A DNA stretch of 64,000 bases from Rhodobacteraceae bacterium F11138 (GCA_016521575.1 JAEKDP010000005.1:1-64000); one strand, 5' to 3'; shown: positions 1 through 10,044, counted from the stretch's first letter. Numbers and translations: made by a program. Notes: generated from the sequence alone by a model not told the origin.

Positions 1-454
1 CGGCCCTGGCTGTCGCAGATGGCGTGCAGCTTGGTGTTCATGCCGCCTTTGGTCCGACCCCTCTCGGGATCTTGCTGCGCAAGACCCTGCGGGCAGTGGA
101 TCAGGCGTCCACGCCCCCGTTTTTCGCGGCCATGCTGGTCGCTGTCCGGTGGGCCTTGAGATACGTTGCGTCGATCATCACGGTCTTCTCTTCGTCGTGT
201 TCAGCGGCCAGCCCGACGATCATCCGAGCGAAGATGCCGTTGTCGCTCCATCCTTTCAAGCGATTGTACAGGGTCTTGTGTGGGCCGTATTCAGCAGGCG
301 CATGGCGCCACCGTAAGCCATTGCGGTTGATGAAGATAATGCCGCTCAAGACACGCCGGTCATCGACGCGTGGCTTGCCGTGGGACTTCGGGAAGAAGGG
401 CTCAAGACGCACCATCTGCGCATCGCTCAGCCAGAAAAGATCAGACCTGTTCAC
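1..454 (-). mobile_element. IS5-family transposase, two overlapping frames, cut by window edge
   Basis: DDE transposase of the IS5 family (IS427-like layout). The first frame runs from the ATG at 454 to a stop at 101 (117 aa). It has the typical N-terminal region with DLFWLSDAQM, PRVDDRRVLSGI and GLRWRHAP, then the first catalytic Asp in VMIDATYLKAHRT. The second frame continues towards position 1 with RTKGGMNTKLHAICD, which is the next part of the same family's protein. The frames meet at an A-run (AAAAAC near 119-124 on the minus strand), the usual place for a programmed -1 shift that makes the full transposase. The rest of the element lies left of the window, so intactness cannot be judged. 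Family identity is firm; frameshifting is inferred from family habit. Confidence 0.85.
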
Positions 455-494
455 CGCTCGTTTTCGAACCGTGAATCACGCCCCTACGCGGAAA

Positions 495-516
495 TCAATG
501 GGTCCTGACCCTAGCA
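495..516. repeat. probable terminal inverted repeat of the IS5-family element
   Basis: About 40-60 bases upstream of the transposase start, the minus strand reads AGGGTCAGGACCCATTGA, which looks like an IS5-group terminus (G-rich, containing GGGTC and GACCC). The partner repeat is outside the window and no target duplication can be checked, so the boundary is approximate. Confidence 0.4.
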
Positions 517-876
517 TCGAACGGCGCCTTGGACGAGGCAGCGCGCAAGAAAGGACTGGCATGACCCGCAAGTCCCGCTGCGAGCAATCACCGGTTGCGT
601 CCAGGACCATACGATGCGCTGCGCGTATGTTCCGGCGAAAGCGCATTGGTCCGCGACAAGTCCGGACTGGCCGCCCGAAACGAGGAAAATTCAATCGCCT
701 GCGGCTTTGACAGGTTGTTGTTGCAGCGGCCCCGGCGCACCTCTGGCATCCAGCGGGCCGATCCGTGCGTTGGGGCGTGGCGAGATGATCGTCTTGAGCG
801 GATTCAAAGCACGCCAATCGAGGCGGGGGCACCATGGTTCATTGCGCGATCTTCATCGTTTGTTGCGCGTAACGGA
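517..876. other. gene-free stretch between IS end and GGT gene
   Basis: About 360 bases downstream of the gamma-glutamyltransferase stop. Open frames cross it on both strands (476-835 minus, 595-1113 plus), but they are rich in Arg, Pro and Ser, show no family motif and run into neighbouring genes or the IS end. I see no terminator with a T-run and no recognisable gene fragment. It probably represents sequence left behind by the IS insertion. Confidence 0.4.
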
Positions 877-2529
877 TCAATTCTGCGGCGCTCCATTGGA
901 GATGACCTCTGCTGGGGTCACCCGATAGGCCACGCCGTCTCGCCCGGGATCGGCCATGCCTTCTATCCGCCCGTCCGCCAGGCTGATGGCATGGACCCAG
1001 CCAATCGTATAGCCATATGCGTTTCGGATAACATCCCGGCCATCGGCTTCCAGTTCCTTGGTCACGCATCGCGGGATCCGGTTGGAAACATCAACCGCGT
1101 TGCTGGTCGATGAAAAGCGTGGGGCTGACACGGCTTCGGACACGGACATGCCAAAATCCACACTGTTCAGAATGACCTGAAGGACCCCCATCACTATTTG
1201 CGTCCCGCCGGGCGCGCCCAGCACCAGCGCCGGTCCTGCTTCATCAAACATGATCGTGGGACACATCGCACTGAAACGCGATTTTCCCGGTGCGATAGAC
1301 CCGGTCCGGCCCGGGCGCGGATCGAACACGCCCATGCAGCCATTATACATGAAGCCAAGCCCGGGTGTGATCACGCCGGATGGCATGCCAAGCGAATGGG
1401 TCATGGAAACGCAATTGCCGTCACCATCCGTCACCGAAATATGGGTGGTATCGCGAGGCACCACATCCGTCGCCTGCAATCGTTGCACCGTTGCCCGTTC
1501 TCCGCGGCGTATTTCGGCCGCCAGGCTCTCTCCGTATGTCTTGTCCGTCAGACGCTTCAACGGCACATCCACGAAACGGGGATCGCCGACAAACCGGTCC
1601 TTGTCTATCGTGGCGCGTTTCATCACTTCCGATACATGGGCGATATAGGATGGGCTGTTGTGTCCCATATCGGCCAGATCGAAATTTTCGAGCATGTTCA
1701 GCATCTCCAGCAGCATCACACCACCACCGGGTGGCGGGTTCGTGACAATCCGCCGTCCGCGATAGCTGCCTTCGATCGGGGTTTGCCATTCGGGTTTGCA
1801 GGCTGCCAGGTCCTCTGCCGTCAATAGCCCGCCATTGGCGTCCATGTCCGCCAGGATCTGTTCTGCTATCTTGCCACCATAGAATGTCTCAGCGCCTTCC
1901 CGGGCGATCGTTTGCAATGTCCGGGCCAGATGAGGGTTGCGGATCTCTGCTCCGGTCGCCTTGGGTCGGCCATCTTCCGAGCAATACAGCGCGCGTCCTT
2001 CGGCGCTGAAGGCAAGTCGTTCGGCAGTGGCGGCACGCCCCATGCCAGATCCTTCCGCAAAGAATGTCTGCATGGCGGGGCGCACAAAATATCCCTCTTC
2101 CGCGAATGCGATAGCAGGTGCCAGCACCGTGCTCCAGGGCAGTCGGCCATGCGCGTCATGGGCCTGTGCATAGGCACGCAACGCCGGTGGCGCGCATATG
2201 GATTGATAGCCAAGGTCATTTATCCGATCTTTCAGGACAAAGCCGAACCCGTCACGGGTTTCGCCCTCGACCAGATCGGCCCACATCTCAGGCCGTGCGG
2301 CGAGCGGCGCGCGGGCGTGAAAATCCAGGTACTCTGTCTTGCCGGTTTCGGCGCGGTAAACAGCCATGCTGCCAAAGCCCGCAATTCCGCACATCAAGGG
2401 ATCCACCACACCTTGCGTAAAGGCGCAGGCCACGGCCGCGTCGATGGCATTTCCCCCCATCCGCAGAATATCCGCGCCCGCCTCGGCTGCTTCGGGCTGC
2501 GGGCAGACGATCATCGCATCACCTGTCAT
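877..2529 (-). CDS. gamma-glutamyltransferase family protein
   Basis: Ntn-hydrolase of the gamma-glutamyltransferase (GGT, peptidase T3) family, 550 aa. It would hydrolyse or transfer gamma-glutamyl groups, or act on a related amide. The N-terminal EAGADILRMGGNAIDAAVAC block is the standard GGT start. The autoprocessing site is DTTHIS, with Thr361 the expected nucleophile of the small subunit. Further family blocks are NPPPGGG (265-271) and GAPGGTQI near the C-terminus. No signal peptide is visible, so a cytoplasmic enzyme is likely, unlike E. coli GgT. The start is set by the 4-base ATGA overlap with the upstream hydrolase stop; the longer frame to 2667 only reads through that gene. It is last in the peptide-transport operon, so it probably acts on an imported gamma-glutamyl or amide compound. 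Confidence 0.85.
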   Translation of the reverse strand: MTGDAMIVCPQPEAAEAGADILRMGGNAIDAAVACAFTQGVVDPLMCGIAGFGSMAVYRAETGKTEYLDFHARAPLAARPEMWADLVEGETRDGFGFVLKDRINDLGYQSICAPPALRAYAQAHDAHGRLPWSTVLAPAIAFAEEGYFVRPAMQTFFAEGSGMGRAATAERLAFSAEGRALYCSEDGRPKATGAEIRNPHLARTLQTIAREGAETFYGGKIAEQILADMDANGGLLTAEDLAACKPEWQTPIEGSYRGRRIVTNPPPGGGVMLLEMLNMLENFDLADMGHNSPSYIAHVSEVMKRATIDKDRFVGDPRFVDVPLKRLTDKTYGESLAAEIRRGERATVQRLQATDVVPRDTTHISVTDGDGNCVSMTHSLGMPSGVITPGLGFMYNGCMGVFDPRPGRTGSIAPGKSRFSAMCPTIMFDEAGPALVLGAPGGTQIVMGVLQVILNSVDFGMSVSEAVSAPRFSSTSNAVDVSNRIPRCVTKELEADGRDVIRNAYGYTIGWVHAISLADGRIEGMADPGRDGVAYRVTPAEVISNGAPQN

Positions 2530-4595
2530 GTCTTGGTATCTCCGTTGGCTGCGTTGCGTGGGACCGTGGACACCGGCAGGCGCGTCAGATGCCGTGGGCG
2601 CCCCCAATCCTGCGCGAGCGCCACGGTATTGGCGATATCGCACTCCAGCATGTACCCCTGTTCGCACAGCTTTTCGGCTGCATCACGGATCGCATTTTCA
2701 TAGGCGGTCGAGTCAGCAAAGCGCGACAGGATGGAAGTGCGGGGATCGCCGGTCTGGGAACGTTCTTCGTCGGTATCGGGAAACGGAATGTAGCTGCCGG
2801 TGATCCCGACCATGGCCCCGTGCCCCACATCACGGCGGCGCAGGCTCCACCCGGTATAGGTGCCCAACGGCGCGGCTGCCATGGGCGCGCGCAATCCGCC
2901 CTGGTCATTGCCATCGCCGTCCACAGCAGGGACGAGAACCGCGTATTTCTGATCCGACACGATGCGCGCCTGCGCACTGATCGTGCCGGTTCGGGAAAAT
3001 TCGGGACCGAAGTCGAGATGCTCCAACCTGCTTGGCCCTTGCGGCAGAGCCACGCCCGGGATTGTCGGGAACGCGGAGCGCCACTCCTCCACCGTCACCA
3101 GGGTTCCTTGTGCGCGGCTTGGGTACAGGCTTGGCGGCGGCGCGACGCCATCGGTTGCCCATTCGTCAAGCCGGTCGAGCACAGCGCGGAAAAAGTAATG
3201 TGTCGCCACCACGTTGCACATGGTCTGCCCCAGTGCGGCCGAAGGCGCGGTCAACAAAGGATCCGCAAAATGCTGCGAGCTTGCCCAGAAATAGAGTCGC
3301 ACACCGTCAGGTTGCTTCAGATCTTCGCCGCGCGTGTCGGTATGCACCAAGGACGCGCGACGATGCCAGTACTCACAAGACGTGTCGGTATGTATGACCA
3401 GCGGGTCCGTCTCGGGCCGCTTCAGAATGGCGTCTTCGACTCCCGTCAGATGATCGGTGCTGCGGGCATAGGAATACGGAAAGCTGTCCACGGGTGAAAA
3501 GTGGTTCTCATGCTCTTGTCCGGGCAGGAGTGTCATATTGGCAAAGCGATGATTCATCCACATTTTGCCAGCGCCCGCCACATGCGGCATCACGCCATCA
3601 AATACCCGGTTTCCCTGCCCATCATCATTGAAACCCAGATAGATGAAATCCCGGATGCACCGCCCTGTCTGCGAACGGCCCCAGGCATAGGCCTTTTCAA
3701 ATGGACGGGTCGTCAGTGGCGGCTGTTCTTTGGCCTGCGCGGCCCCCTTTTTCAGAAAGCTGATGAAATCACGCACGGCGACGTGGCCCAAACCCAGCAC
3801 CAGCGGATCGACGGCTTCGTATATCAGTTCGTAGATCCAGCCGGGTTCGAAACCATCGTGCAGGTAGATGTTGCTGTCCGAGGGGATCAGTGCCGTGTCT
3901 GTTTTCTTGCTGTCGACACTACCTCCACGTTCCAACCGCGCGAAAGCCCACGCGTCAGGCGCGATCCTCTCCCGTTGCGTATGGGCATAAAGGCGCCGGG
4001 TCAGCGTTGCCCGTTTTGTATCCAGCGACACCGCCGGATAGCTGCGTGTTGACGCCAGTGTGCTTAGTGGCATCTCGTGGTGCCCGGCCTCGGAGGCGAC
4101 GAACTCTGTGCAGAGTGTTCCAGTGATCGGCGTGCCGTCATGGGTGGCGACCGGAACCTTTAGCAACAAGCGGCCATCCCCGGGCAGCAGATCGCCCTGC
4201 CATCCCAACCAGACAATCGTATACCCGCGTCTCATCAGATACCCATCGCCCGCGTGGGCCTCTTCGATCGGGTCGTTGCTGCCCTTGGCGGCGTTGAAAA
4301 ACTGCAACGCCCGCTTGTCGCCCCGGTTGCCGTAATCATAGAAGAGACGGCCATTTCCCTTGTGCGGGTCGAGCGGACGAAGAATGCAGAAGTCTGCTTC
4401 GAACCTGACCCGGCTGGTTTCGTCAACAGGGGCCAGTTCTATATCGGTTACATCCCGTACGCCCGGCGCCGTTGGATCGACGCGGAAGATCACCCTGCCT
4501 TTCAGACGCTCGTAAGAGCCTGTTTCACCGAAAATTTTGCCATTGGCAAAGATGCGGCGGTCGGTGACCCGGTAATCGATCAAACTCGCGGACAT
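2526..4595 (-). CDS. alpha/beta hydrolase-domain protein (Abhydrolase_10-like)
   Basis: Large protein of about 689 aa resembling the family annotated as alpha/beta hydrolase domain-containing protein (Abhydrolase_10). The nucleophile elbow is GRSQTG with Ser308. The N-terminal half carries the family blocks GETGSYERLKG and RLFYDYGNRGDK. I chose the start MSASLIDYRV because the family begins there and a GACGAGG stretch precedes it. The upstream 36 residues of the longer frame are antisense-like filler within the preceding ATPase gene. It overlaps the end of the DppF-like gene by 16 bases and the GGT start by 4, so all are translated together. Substrate is unknown; an ester or amide imported by the adjacent transporter is a reasonable guess. 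Confidence 0.75.
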   Translation of the reverse strand: MSASLIDYRVTDRRIFANGKIFGETGSYERLKGRVIFRVDPTAPGVRDVTDIELAPVDETSRVRFEADFCILRPLDPHKGNGRLFYDYGNRGDKRALQFFNAAKGSNDPIEEAHAGDGYLMRRGYTIVWLGWQGDLLPGDGRLLLKVPVATHDGTPITGTLCTEFVASEAGHHEMPLSTLASTRSYPAVSLDTKRATLTRRLYAHTQRERIAPDAWAFARLERGGSVDSKKTDTALIPSDSNIYLHDGFEPGWIYELIYEAVDPLVLGLGHVAVRDFISFLKKGAAQAKEQPPLTTRPFEKAYAWGRSQTGRCIRDFIYLGFNDDGQGNRVFDGVMPHVAGAGKMWMNHRFANMTLLPGQEHENHFSPVDSFPYSYARSTDHLTGVEDAILKRPETDPLVIHTDTSCEYWHRRASLVHTDTRGEDLKQPDGVRLYFWASSQHFADPLLTAPSAALGQTMCNVVATHYFFRAVLDRLDEWATDGVAPPPSLYPSRAQGTLVTVEEWRSAFPTIPGVALPQGPSRLEHLDFGPEFSRTGTISAQARIVSDQKYAVLVPAVDGDGNDQGGLRAPMAAAPLGTYTGWSLRRRDVGHGAMVGITGSYIPFPDTDEERSQTGDPRTSILSRFADSTAYENAIRDAAEKLCEQGYMLECDIANTVALAQDWGRPRHLTRLPVSTVPRNAANGDTKT

Positions 4596-5557
4596 TCCTC
4601 GTCTTTCACGTTGTTGGGAAAGTGGCAGCGATAGCTGTGTGCGGTATCCGCGCCGCTGAGCTTTGGCATCTGTTCTGCACAAAGAGCGTGCGCCTTTGGG
4701 CACCGCGGATGAAAGGTGCAGCCGCTCGGTGGATTGACCGGGCTTGGAAAATCGGCCTCGGGTCCCATTTTGGGCAGGCGCACACCGGCTCTCGGCGGCA
4801 ACACGGCTTTCAACAGCGCGTCAGAATATGGATGCCGCGCCGCGTCGAAGATTTCGCGGCTGGGGCCGCGCTCGACAATCTGACCAAGATACATCACCGC
4901 AACCTCGTCGGCGAGATGATGGACGACGGCCAGATTATGGCTGATCAAGATCATTGTCAGGTTCAGCTGTCGTTTGAGGTTGTGAAGCAGATTCAGGATC
5001 TGCGACTGCACCGAGACATCCAGAGCCGAGGTCGGCTCGTCACAGATCAGGATCTCCGGCTCGCCTATCAACGCACGCGCGATCGCCACGCGCTGTCGTT
5101 GGCCTCCTGAAAGCTGACTTGGATACGCAGTTATGAGATGCCCCGGCAGGCCGACTTCACCGGCAAGCTCGCGCACTCTGGTTTGAGTTTTGCGCCCGCT
5201 TTCACCGCGCACGTGCATCGGCGCCGCGATGATGGCCTCCACGGTCATGCGCGGATTGAGCGACGAGTACGGGTCTTGAAATACCGGTTGGATCAACCCT
5301 GCACGTTCGATGCGATCATAGCTCTGGATGGGTTGCCCATCGACCAGGACTTCCCCGCTCGACGGAGCCTCGACCCCCAGCAGGATCTTGGCAAGCGTAC
5401 TTTTCCCGCAACCTGACTCGCCCACCAGGCCCAGGGTTGTCCCGCGTTCAATACCCAGATTGACACCGCGCAAGGCCCGCAATGTCTGCTTGCGCCCGAA
5501 ACCGCTTCCGACGCTGTAATCGCGGGTAACGTCCCGCATGGTCAGAACTTCGGGCAT
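4580..5557 (-). CDS. oligopeptide/dipeptide ABC transporter ATPase (DppF-like)
   Basis: ATP-binding subunit of a peptide/nickel-type importer, 325 aa. Walker A is GESGCGKST (46-54), the signature is LSGGQRQR, Walker B is ILICDEPTSALD, and the C-terminal oligopeptide-transporter extension carries the CTFHPRCP motif with its paired cysteines. It starts inside the end of the DppD-like ATPase gene (16-base overlap) and runs into the hydrolase gene, so it is an internal operon member. The DppF assignment over DppD rests on position and on the short FGRKQTLRAL N-terminus; the exact substrate cannot be told from sequence. Confidence 0.9.
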   Translation of the reverse strand: MPEVLTMRDVTRDYSVGSGFGRKQTLRALRGVNLGIERGTTLGLVGESGCGKSTLAKILLGVEAPSSGEVLVDGQPIQSYDRIERAGLIQPVFQDPYSSLNPRMTVEAIIAAPMHVRGESGRKTQTRVRELAGEVGLPGHLITAYPSQLSGGQRQRVAIARALIGEPEILICDEPTSALDVSVQSQILNLLHNLKRQLNLTMILISHNLAVVHHLADEVAVMYLGQIVERGPSREIFDAARHPYSDALLKAVLPPRAGVRLPKMGPEADFPSPVNPPSGCTFHPRCPKAHALCAEQMPKLSGADTAHSYRCHFPNNVKDEECPRV

Positions 5558-6615
5558 GGCGTGCTCCCGTGTGTAGCTGCGCCTTGGGCGGTGGTTTCAT
5601 CAGGCAATACCCAAACGGCCGGGTCGCGCGCGCTGCCATCCGTGGGCAAGATGCATCGCATGAGCCTTGCGTTGTCCGCATCCCGCATGGGAATGGACTT
5701 GGCGTGGCAGATATCCGTCGCATATGGACAGCGGTCGACGAAACCGCAGGCACTGAGTTCGCCGACCTGTCGCGGAACGATGCCGGGGATATATCCCAGC
5801 GTTTCGCCCTGTTCGGTTTCTCCCGGCACAGGGATCGAACGCACCAGGCCTTCCGTGTAGGGGTGTAGCGGTTGGGCAAGAACCTGGTCACAGGTGCCAA
5901 CCTCGACAACCTGGCCACCATACATCACGACGATCCGGTCGGCCATGCCAGCCACGACGCCAAGGTCGTGGGTGATCAGCAGGAGGCCGATATTCGTTTC
6001 TTGCTGAATATCTCTCAGAAGTCGCAGAATCTGCGCCTGGATGGTCACATCAAGGGCAGTCGTCGGCTCGTCCGCGATAATGAGCTCGGGTTCGCACAAT
6101 AGTGCCATCGCTATCATCACGCGCTGTCGCAACCCTCCCGACAATTGGTGCGGGTATTGTTTCAGCCGCTCCTCGGGGGCGGGGATGCCCACCTTGCCAA
6201 GCAGGTCCCGAGATCGGGCCATCGCGTCGGTACGTGAAATTTTTCGGTGCTGCTGCAGGATTTCACACATCTGGTTGCCGATGCGGTAACAGGGATCCAG
6301 CGCTGTCATCGGATCCTGAAAGATCATGGCGATCTGATCCCCGCGAAGCTGTCGCCAGCGTTTTGGGCTGGCTTGAGCAAGAGATTCTGAATTCAGCCGC
6401 AAGGCATCTGACTGCACCATTGCCTGGCGCGGCAGAAGCCCCATGATCGCCAGGGCCGTCAGGCTTTTGCCGCAGCCGGATTCGCCGACCACGGCAACCG
6501 TCTCGCCGCGACCAACCTCAAGGTTTACGTCGCGCACCGGTCGCAACATCGAGCCATGCACCGGGATCTGCACACTCAATCCCTGAACATTCAGAATTTG
6601 TGTATCGTTGGGCAT
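5542..6615 (-). CDS. oligopeptide/dipeptide ABC transporter ATPase (DppD-like)
   Basis: First of two ATPase subunits of the peptide importer, 357 aa. It has Walker A GESGCGKS, signature LSGGLRQR, Walker [14 protein letters not shown] and the C-terminal [14 protein letters not shown] cysteine region of the oligopeptide/dipeptide ATPase C-terminal domain. The start MPNDTQ is chosen because its ATG lies one base after the TGA of the permease gene (TGA C ATG), and the family N-terminus [12 protein letters not shown] follows at once; the extra 14 codons upstream lie in the permease. It acts with the adjacent DppF-like protein as a heterodimer on the inner face of the membrane. Confidence 0.9.
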   Translation of the reverse strand: MPNDTQILNVQGLSVQIPVHGSMLRPVRDVNLEVGRGETVAVVGESGCGKSLTALAIMGLLPRQAMVQSDALRLNSESLAQASPKRWRQLRGDQIAMIFQDPMTALDPCYRIGNQMCEILQQHRKISRTDAMARSRDLLGKVGIPAPEERLKQYPHQLSGGLRQRVMIAMALLCEPELIIADEPTTALDVTIQAQILRLLRDIQQETNIGLLLITHDLGVVAGMADRIVVMYGGQVVEVGTCDQVLAQPLHPYTEGLVRSIPVPGETEQGETLGYIPGIVPRQVGELSACGFVDRCPYATDICHAKSIPMRDADNARLMRCILPTDGSARDPAVWVLPDETTAQGAATHGSTPCPKF

Positions 6616-6616
6616 G

Positions 6617-7519
6617 TCAGGCTTTCCCTTCCGGGGTCGTAACGTCACGCAGCGCATCGCCGACCAGGTTGATCGCGAAGATCAGCAAAACCAGGGCCGC
6701 GCCGGGGATTGCAATCATCCAGGGGCGGAACAAAAGCTGCGCCTTTGCCTCGGCCACCATGAGGCCCCAAGAGACATCGGGCGGCTGCACACCCAGCCCG
6801 AGAAAGGAAAGTGCTGCCTCAAGCAGGATCGCGTGCGCGATTTCGATCGAGGCAACCACGACCAGCGGTCCGGTAATATTCGGCAATATTTCTCTGAAGA
6901 GAATGCGCGGCGTAGAGCTGCCGATGGCCCGGGCCGAGGTTATGTATTCGCGCTGGGCCAACTGTTGCGTTGCACTCCGCACCACGATGGCGAACCGGTC
7001 CCACAGCAACAGACCGATCACCAGGATCAGAAGCCAGAGCGAACTGCCGATCAGTGCCACCACCACAAGCGCGACGAGAACCACCGGCAGCGTAAGCCGC
7101 ACCGTGATAAAGAAGTTGATGATCATGTCCGGCCATCCCCCCCAATAGCCGGCGGTGATGCCCATCGCGGTTCCGATCGTTCCCGAAATGATCACCGTAA
7201 GCAGCGCGAGCCCGAGCGAAATGCGCGCACCATATAGAAGCCGCGCAAGATAATCCCGCCCGAGATTGTCGGTTCCCAGCGGATGCAACCAGCTTCCATC
7301 CTTTGCCCAGACAGGCGGCACGAACCCTTTTGAGAGGCTTTGAACCGAGGGATCGTAGGGGGTCAGAAGGGGTGCAAAGATAGCTATCAGAATGATGGCA
7401 AGGATGATCGTACCACCAATCCAGAAACCGCCGTGACGAAAAGCACGACGGAGCGCGATCCGGCCGGGTGACAAGGAAACAGGAGCACCATCCTGGGCGG
7501 AAGTAGTCATATTGTTCAT
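6617..7519 (-). CDS. peptide ABC transporter permease (DppC-like)
   Basis: Inner-membrane permease, 300 aa, with an N-terminal membrane segment (about residues 32-52), the DppC hallmark HPLGTDNLGRDYLARLLYGARIS, and further hydrophobic segments ending in the family C-terminus NLVGDALRDVTTPEGKA. The EAA-type loop is ARAIGSSTPRILFREILPN. The start overlaps the stop of the DppB-like gene by 4 bases. It pairs with that permease to form the channel. Confidence 0.92.
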   Translation of the reverse strand: MNNMTTSAQDGAPVSLSPGRIALRRAFRHGGFWIGGTIILAIILIAIFAPLLTPYDPSVQSLSKGFVPPVWAKDGSWLHPLGTDNLGRDYLARLLYGARISLGLALLTVIISGTIGTAMGITAGYWGGWPDMIINFFITVRLTLPVVLVALVVVALIGSSLWLLILVIGLLLWDRFAIVVRSATQQLAQREYITSARAIGSSTPRILFREILPNITGPLVVVASIEIAHAILLEAALSFLGLGVQPPDVSWGLMVAEAKAQLLFRPWMIAIPGAALVLLIFAINLVGDALRDVTTPEGKA

Positions 7520-8433
7520 GAGATCCGGATCCGCGGGTCGAGCGCCGCATTGAGAAGGTCAGCAAGCAGAGTGAGCACGGCATAGGCGGCCGCAATAACC
7601 AGAAGAATCGCCTGGATCACTTCGATATCGGCGCGTTGGATGGATTCCCATGCGAGGTATCCAATCCCCTTGAGCGAAAAGATCGTTTCGATCACGATCG
7701 ATCCGCCCAGCATGAAACCGAGCTGCACCGCCGCCAGCGAAACGACGGGAATGATCGCATGGCGCAACCCGTGCCGCACGACCACGCGCCACGGTGCCAG
7801 ACCATAGGCGCGGGCGGTACGCACATGATCCGATTGCATCACGTCCAGCATGCCAGACCGGGTAAGCCGCATGATCGCCGGAGTCGCATAGTACCCCAAT
7901 GCGATCGAGGGCATGATGAAATGCCACCACGTTTCGTTGCCCGAGATTGGCAACAGGCGGAAATAGACACCGAATAGATACATCAACCCCAACGCGAACA
8001 GAAACGACGGCAATGCTTGCCCTGCGACGGCCACCCAAAGCGCAAAGCGGTCGATCAACGTGTTGGGCCGAAGGGCAGCGATAACGCCCAACGGGATTGA
8101 CAAAGCCAGTGCAAAGGTCAGCGCGCAGAGGCCAAGCGTTGCCGTTACGGGTACATGCCGAGCCAGTACGTCAGTCACGTCAGCCCGCAAATAGGTTGAA
8201 CGCCCAAGATCACCGGTCAGGATCCGGCCTACCCAATCCAGATATTGCACATAGAGCGGGCGGTCGAACCCATAGGTCGCTCGAACTGCCTCGATATCGG
8301 CCTCACTGGCGCCTTCGCCCGCCATCGCTGCCGCCGGATCACCGGAAAGGTGTACAAGAAGAAAGGCGATTCCCGATGTCACGGCGATGACGAGCATCGT
8401 CATCAAGAACCGCTTGGACAGATATACGAGCAT
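7516..8433 (-). CDS. peptide ABC transporter permease (DppB-like)
   Basis: Inner-membrane permease, 305 aa, beginning MLVYLSKRFLMTMLVIAV, a classic DppB N-terminal membrane segment, followed by FLLVHLSGDPAAAM. The coupling loop is RTARAYGLAPWRVVVRHGLRHA and the C-terminus is NAALDPRIRIS. This start is preferred over the frame start at 8478 because a strong ribosome site (AGGAGACGAC) sits directly before it. A hairpin lies between it and the upstream binding-protein gene. Confidence 0.92.
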   Translation of the reverse strand: MLVYLSKRFLMTMLVIAVTSGIAFLLVHLSGDPAAAMAGEGASEADIEAVRATYGFDRPLYVQYLDWVGRILTGDLGRSTYLRADVTDVLARHVPVTATLGLCALTFALALSIPLGVIAALRPNTLIDRFALWVAVAGQALPSFLFALGLMYLFGVYFRLLPISGNETWWHFIMPSIALGYYATPAIMRLTRSGMLDVMQSDHVRTARAYGLAPWRVVVRHGLRHAIIPVVSLAAVQLGFMLGGSIVIETIFSLKGIGYLAWESIQRADIEVIQAILLVIAAAYAVLTLLADLLNAALDPRIRIS

Positions 8434-8450
8434 GTCGTCTCCTAACAAGA

Positions 8451-8479
8451 CATGTGGAAGGCCCTCAGCCCCCCACATG
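8451..8479 (-). terminator. intercistronic hairpin after binding-protein gene
   Basis: Inverted repeat CATGTGG (8451-8457) with CCACATG (8473-8479), 15-base loop, lying between the binding-protein stop (8503) and the DppB-like start. No T-run follows on the minus strand. It more likely protects the upstream mRNA or dampens read-through than fully terminates. Confidence 0.45.
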
Positions 8480-8502
8480 CGGTCCTTCTGGACGGGATCG
8501 GG

Positions 8503-10044
8503 TTACTTCCACTTGGCCAGGTAGAAATGTGCCATTTCATCCGGGGTCACCGGGTAATCAAGATCCTTGTTGAAGGCATAGGTCCTTCCGTACATGAACA
8601 ACGGAATATAATAGGCTTGATCCGCGATCTTGTTCAGAGCCTTGGAATACAATTCCTTGCGCCGTTCCTGATCCGTGGTGCGATCTGCCTCTTCCAGCCA
8701 GGCCTTGACCTCTTCGTCACGCGCATAGTCGTCGGAACTGCCTTCGAAGTAGTAGCTGGTTGAAGCGGACACATCCAGGATGCCGTTCGACCCAAAGGTC
8801 AGATGCCCGATCTGCACTTGGTCATCAACGATCTTGGGGCGCAGGGCACGCCACTGCAGGAACTGCAGGTCGGTCTCGATCCCTACCGCGCGCAGATCAT
8901 TCAGGACCGCTTCGCTGTATGCGCGATCCCGATAGGCATGAAACGGCACGCTAAAGCCATCGGGATAGCCAGCCTCTGCCAGCAGCGCCTTGGCTTTCTC
9001 AGGGTCATAAGCGTATTGCTTCACGTCTGTATCGCAACCGAACTGGACCGGGGCGCACATGGATTTCTGAACCATAGAGCCGTCACCGACCAGGTTTTCG
9101 GCGATCGCTTCGCGGTTGATGGCATGGGCAATCGCCTGACGAACCTTCAGATCGGTCATTGGCGTCTCGCCCGTCCGGCCCGCCGCGTCCAGTGACAGGA
9201 ACGACATCCGCATCGTCGGAGCGGAAACAACCGTCAGGTTGCCCATCGACGCCAGCATCTCTGCGTTCTCGGGCGGCACGCCCCAAATCCAGTCGACGCC
9301 GCCTGTCACCACCTCGGCAACCTGCGTTTCAGGATCTTTGATCGTCTTGTATACGAGCGTTCCGATCGACGGTTTGCCCTTTGGGCTGCCGTCGAAATAA
9401 TCGGGGTTGGCTTCCAGTGTCAGGGATTCACCGGCGACGTAGTCGGCCAGTTTGTAGGGCCCGGTGCAGACCGGTTGCACGGCCCCCCAATCGCGCCGTT
9501 CCGCACCGTCGGATCCCGGCACCACGGGCGCATCTTCATAGTGACCGGACGGATAGATCGGCGATGTACCGGTCAGGTATTGCAATGCCGCCGGTGTCGG
9601 GCGTTTGGCATGGATGCGCACCTTGTGGCTATCAACGACCTCGACGTTGTCGATCCAGTCCACCAGGACACGGCTCTTCATATCGCTGTCAGGGTCAGCC
9701 ACGTGGTTCAGCGTATAGGCAACGTCCTGGGCGTCGAAATCGGTGCCGTCGTGGAACTTGACGCCTTCGCGCAACACCAGTTCGAGCGTTGTGTCGTCGG
9801 TTCATTCCCAGCTCGTCGCCAGCAAAGCCTGGAATTCGTTGGTGATCGGATCGCGGTGCAACAAGCCGTCACACATGGCGTACGCATTGATCAGCGCCTC
9901 GCGCTGGTTGCCGTAATAGATATCCGCCGTGTCCATTTCGGTGGACGTGGACCAGACGAATGTGTCGTTGTCTTTTCCGGCATGTGCAGTGGTCGCAGCT
10001 ATCGCAAGGATTCCGCTCGCTAGAATGGTTCTCGAGTGTAGCAT
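8503..10044 (-). pseudogene. peptide ABC transporter substrate-binding protein, interrupted by an in-frame stop
   Basis: DppA/OppA-like periplasmic binding protein (SBP_bac_5 family). The first part starts at 10044 with a signal peptide (MLHSRTILASGILAIAATTAHA) and ends at a TGA at 9802-9804. The reading frame then continues without shift: codon phase is the same on both sides, and the join reads ATSWE-stop-TDDTTLELVLREGVKFHDGTDFDAQDV, exactly the family block in which a Trp or similar residue would be expected. A single TGG-to-TGA change would explain it. Total span is 514 codons including stops, normal for the family. An AAGGAG site lies 11 bases before the start. Either this is a recent nonsense mutation or a sequencing error. 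The rest of the operon looks intact. Confidence 0.85.

Noticed and set aside
24-710. 228-aa plus-strand frame at the left end
   Set aside because: Antisense to the transposase and then into non-coding sequence; low-complexity Arg/Ser composition.
2530-2667. 46-residue N-terminal extension of the first GGT
   Set aside because: The extension lies within the upstream hydrolase gene; the ATGA overlap and the family N-terminus support the start at 2529.
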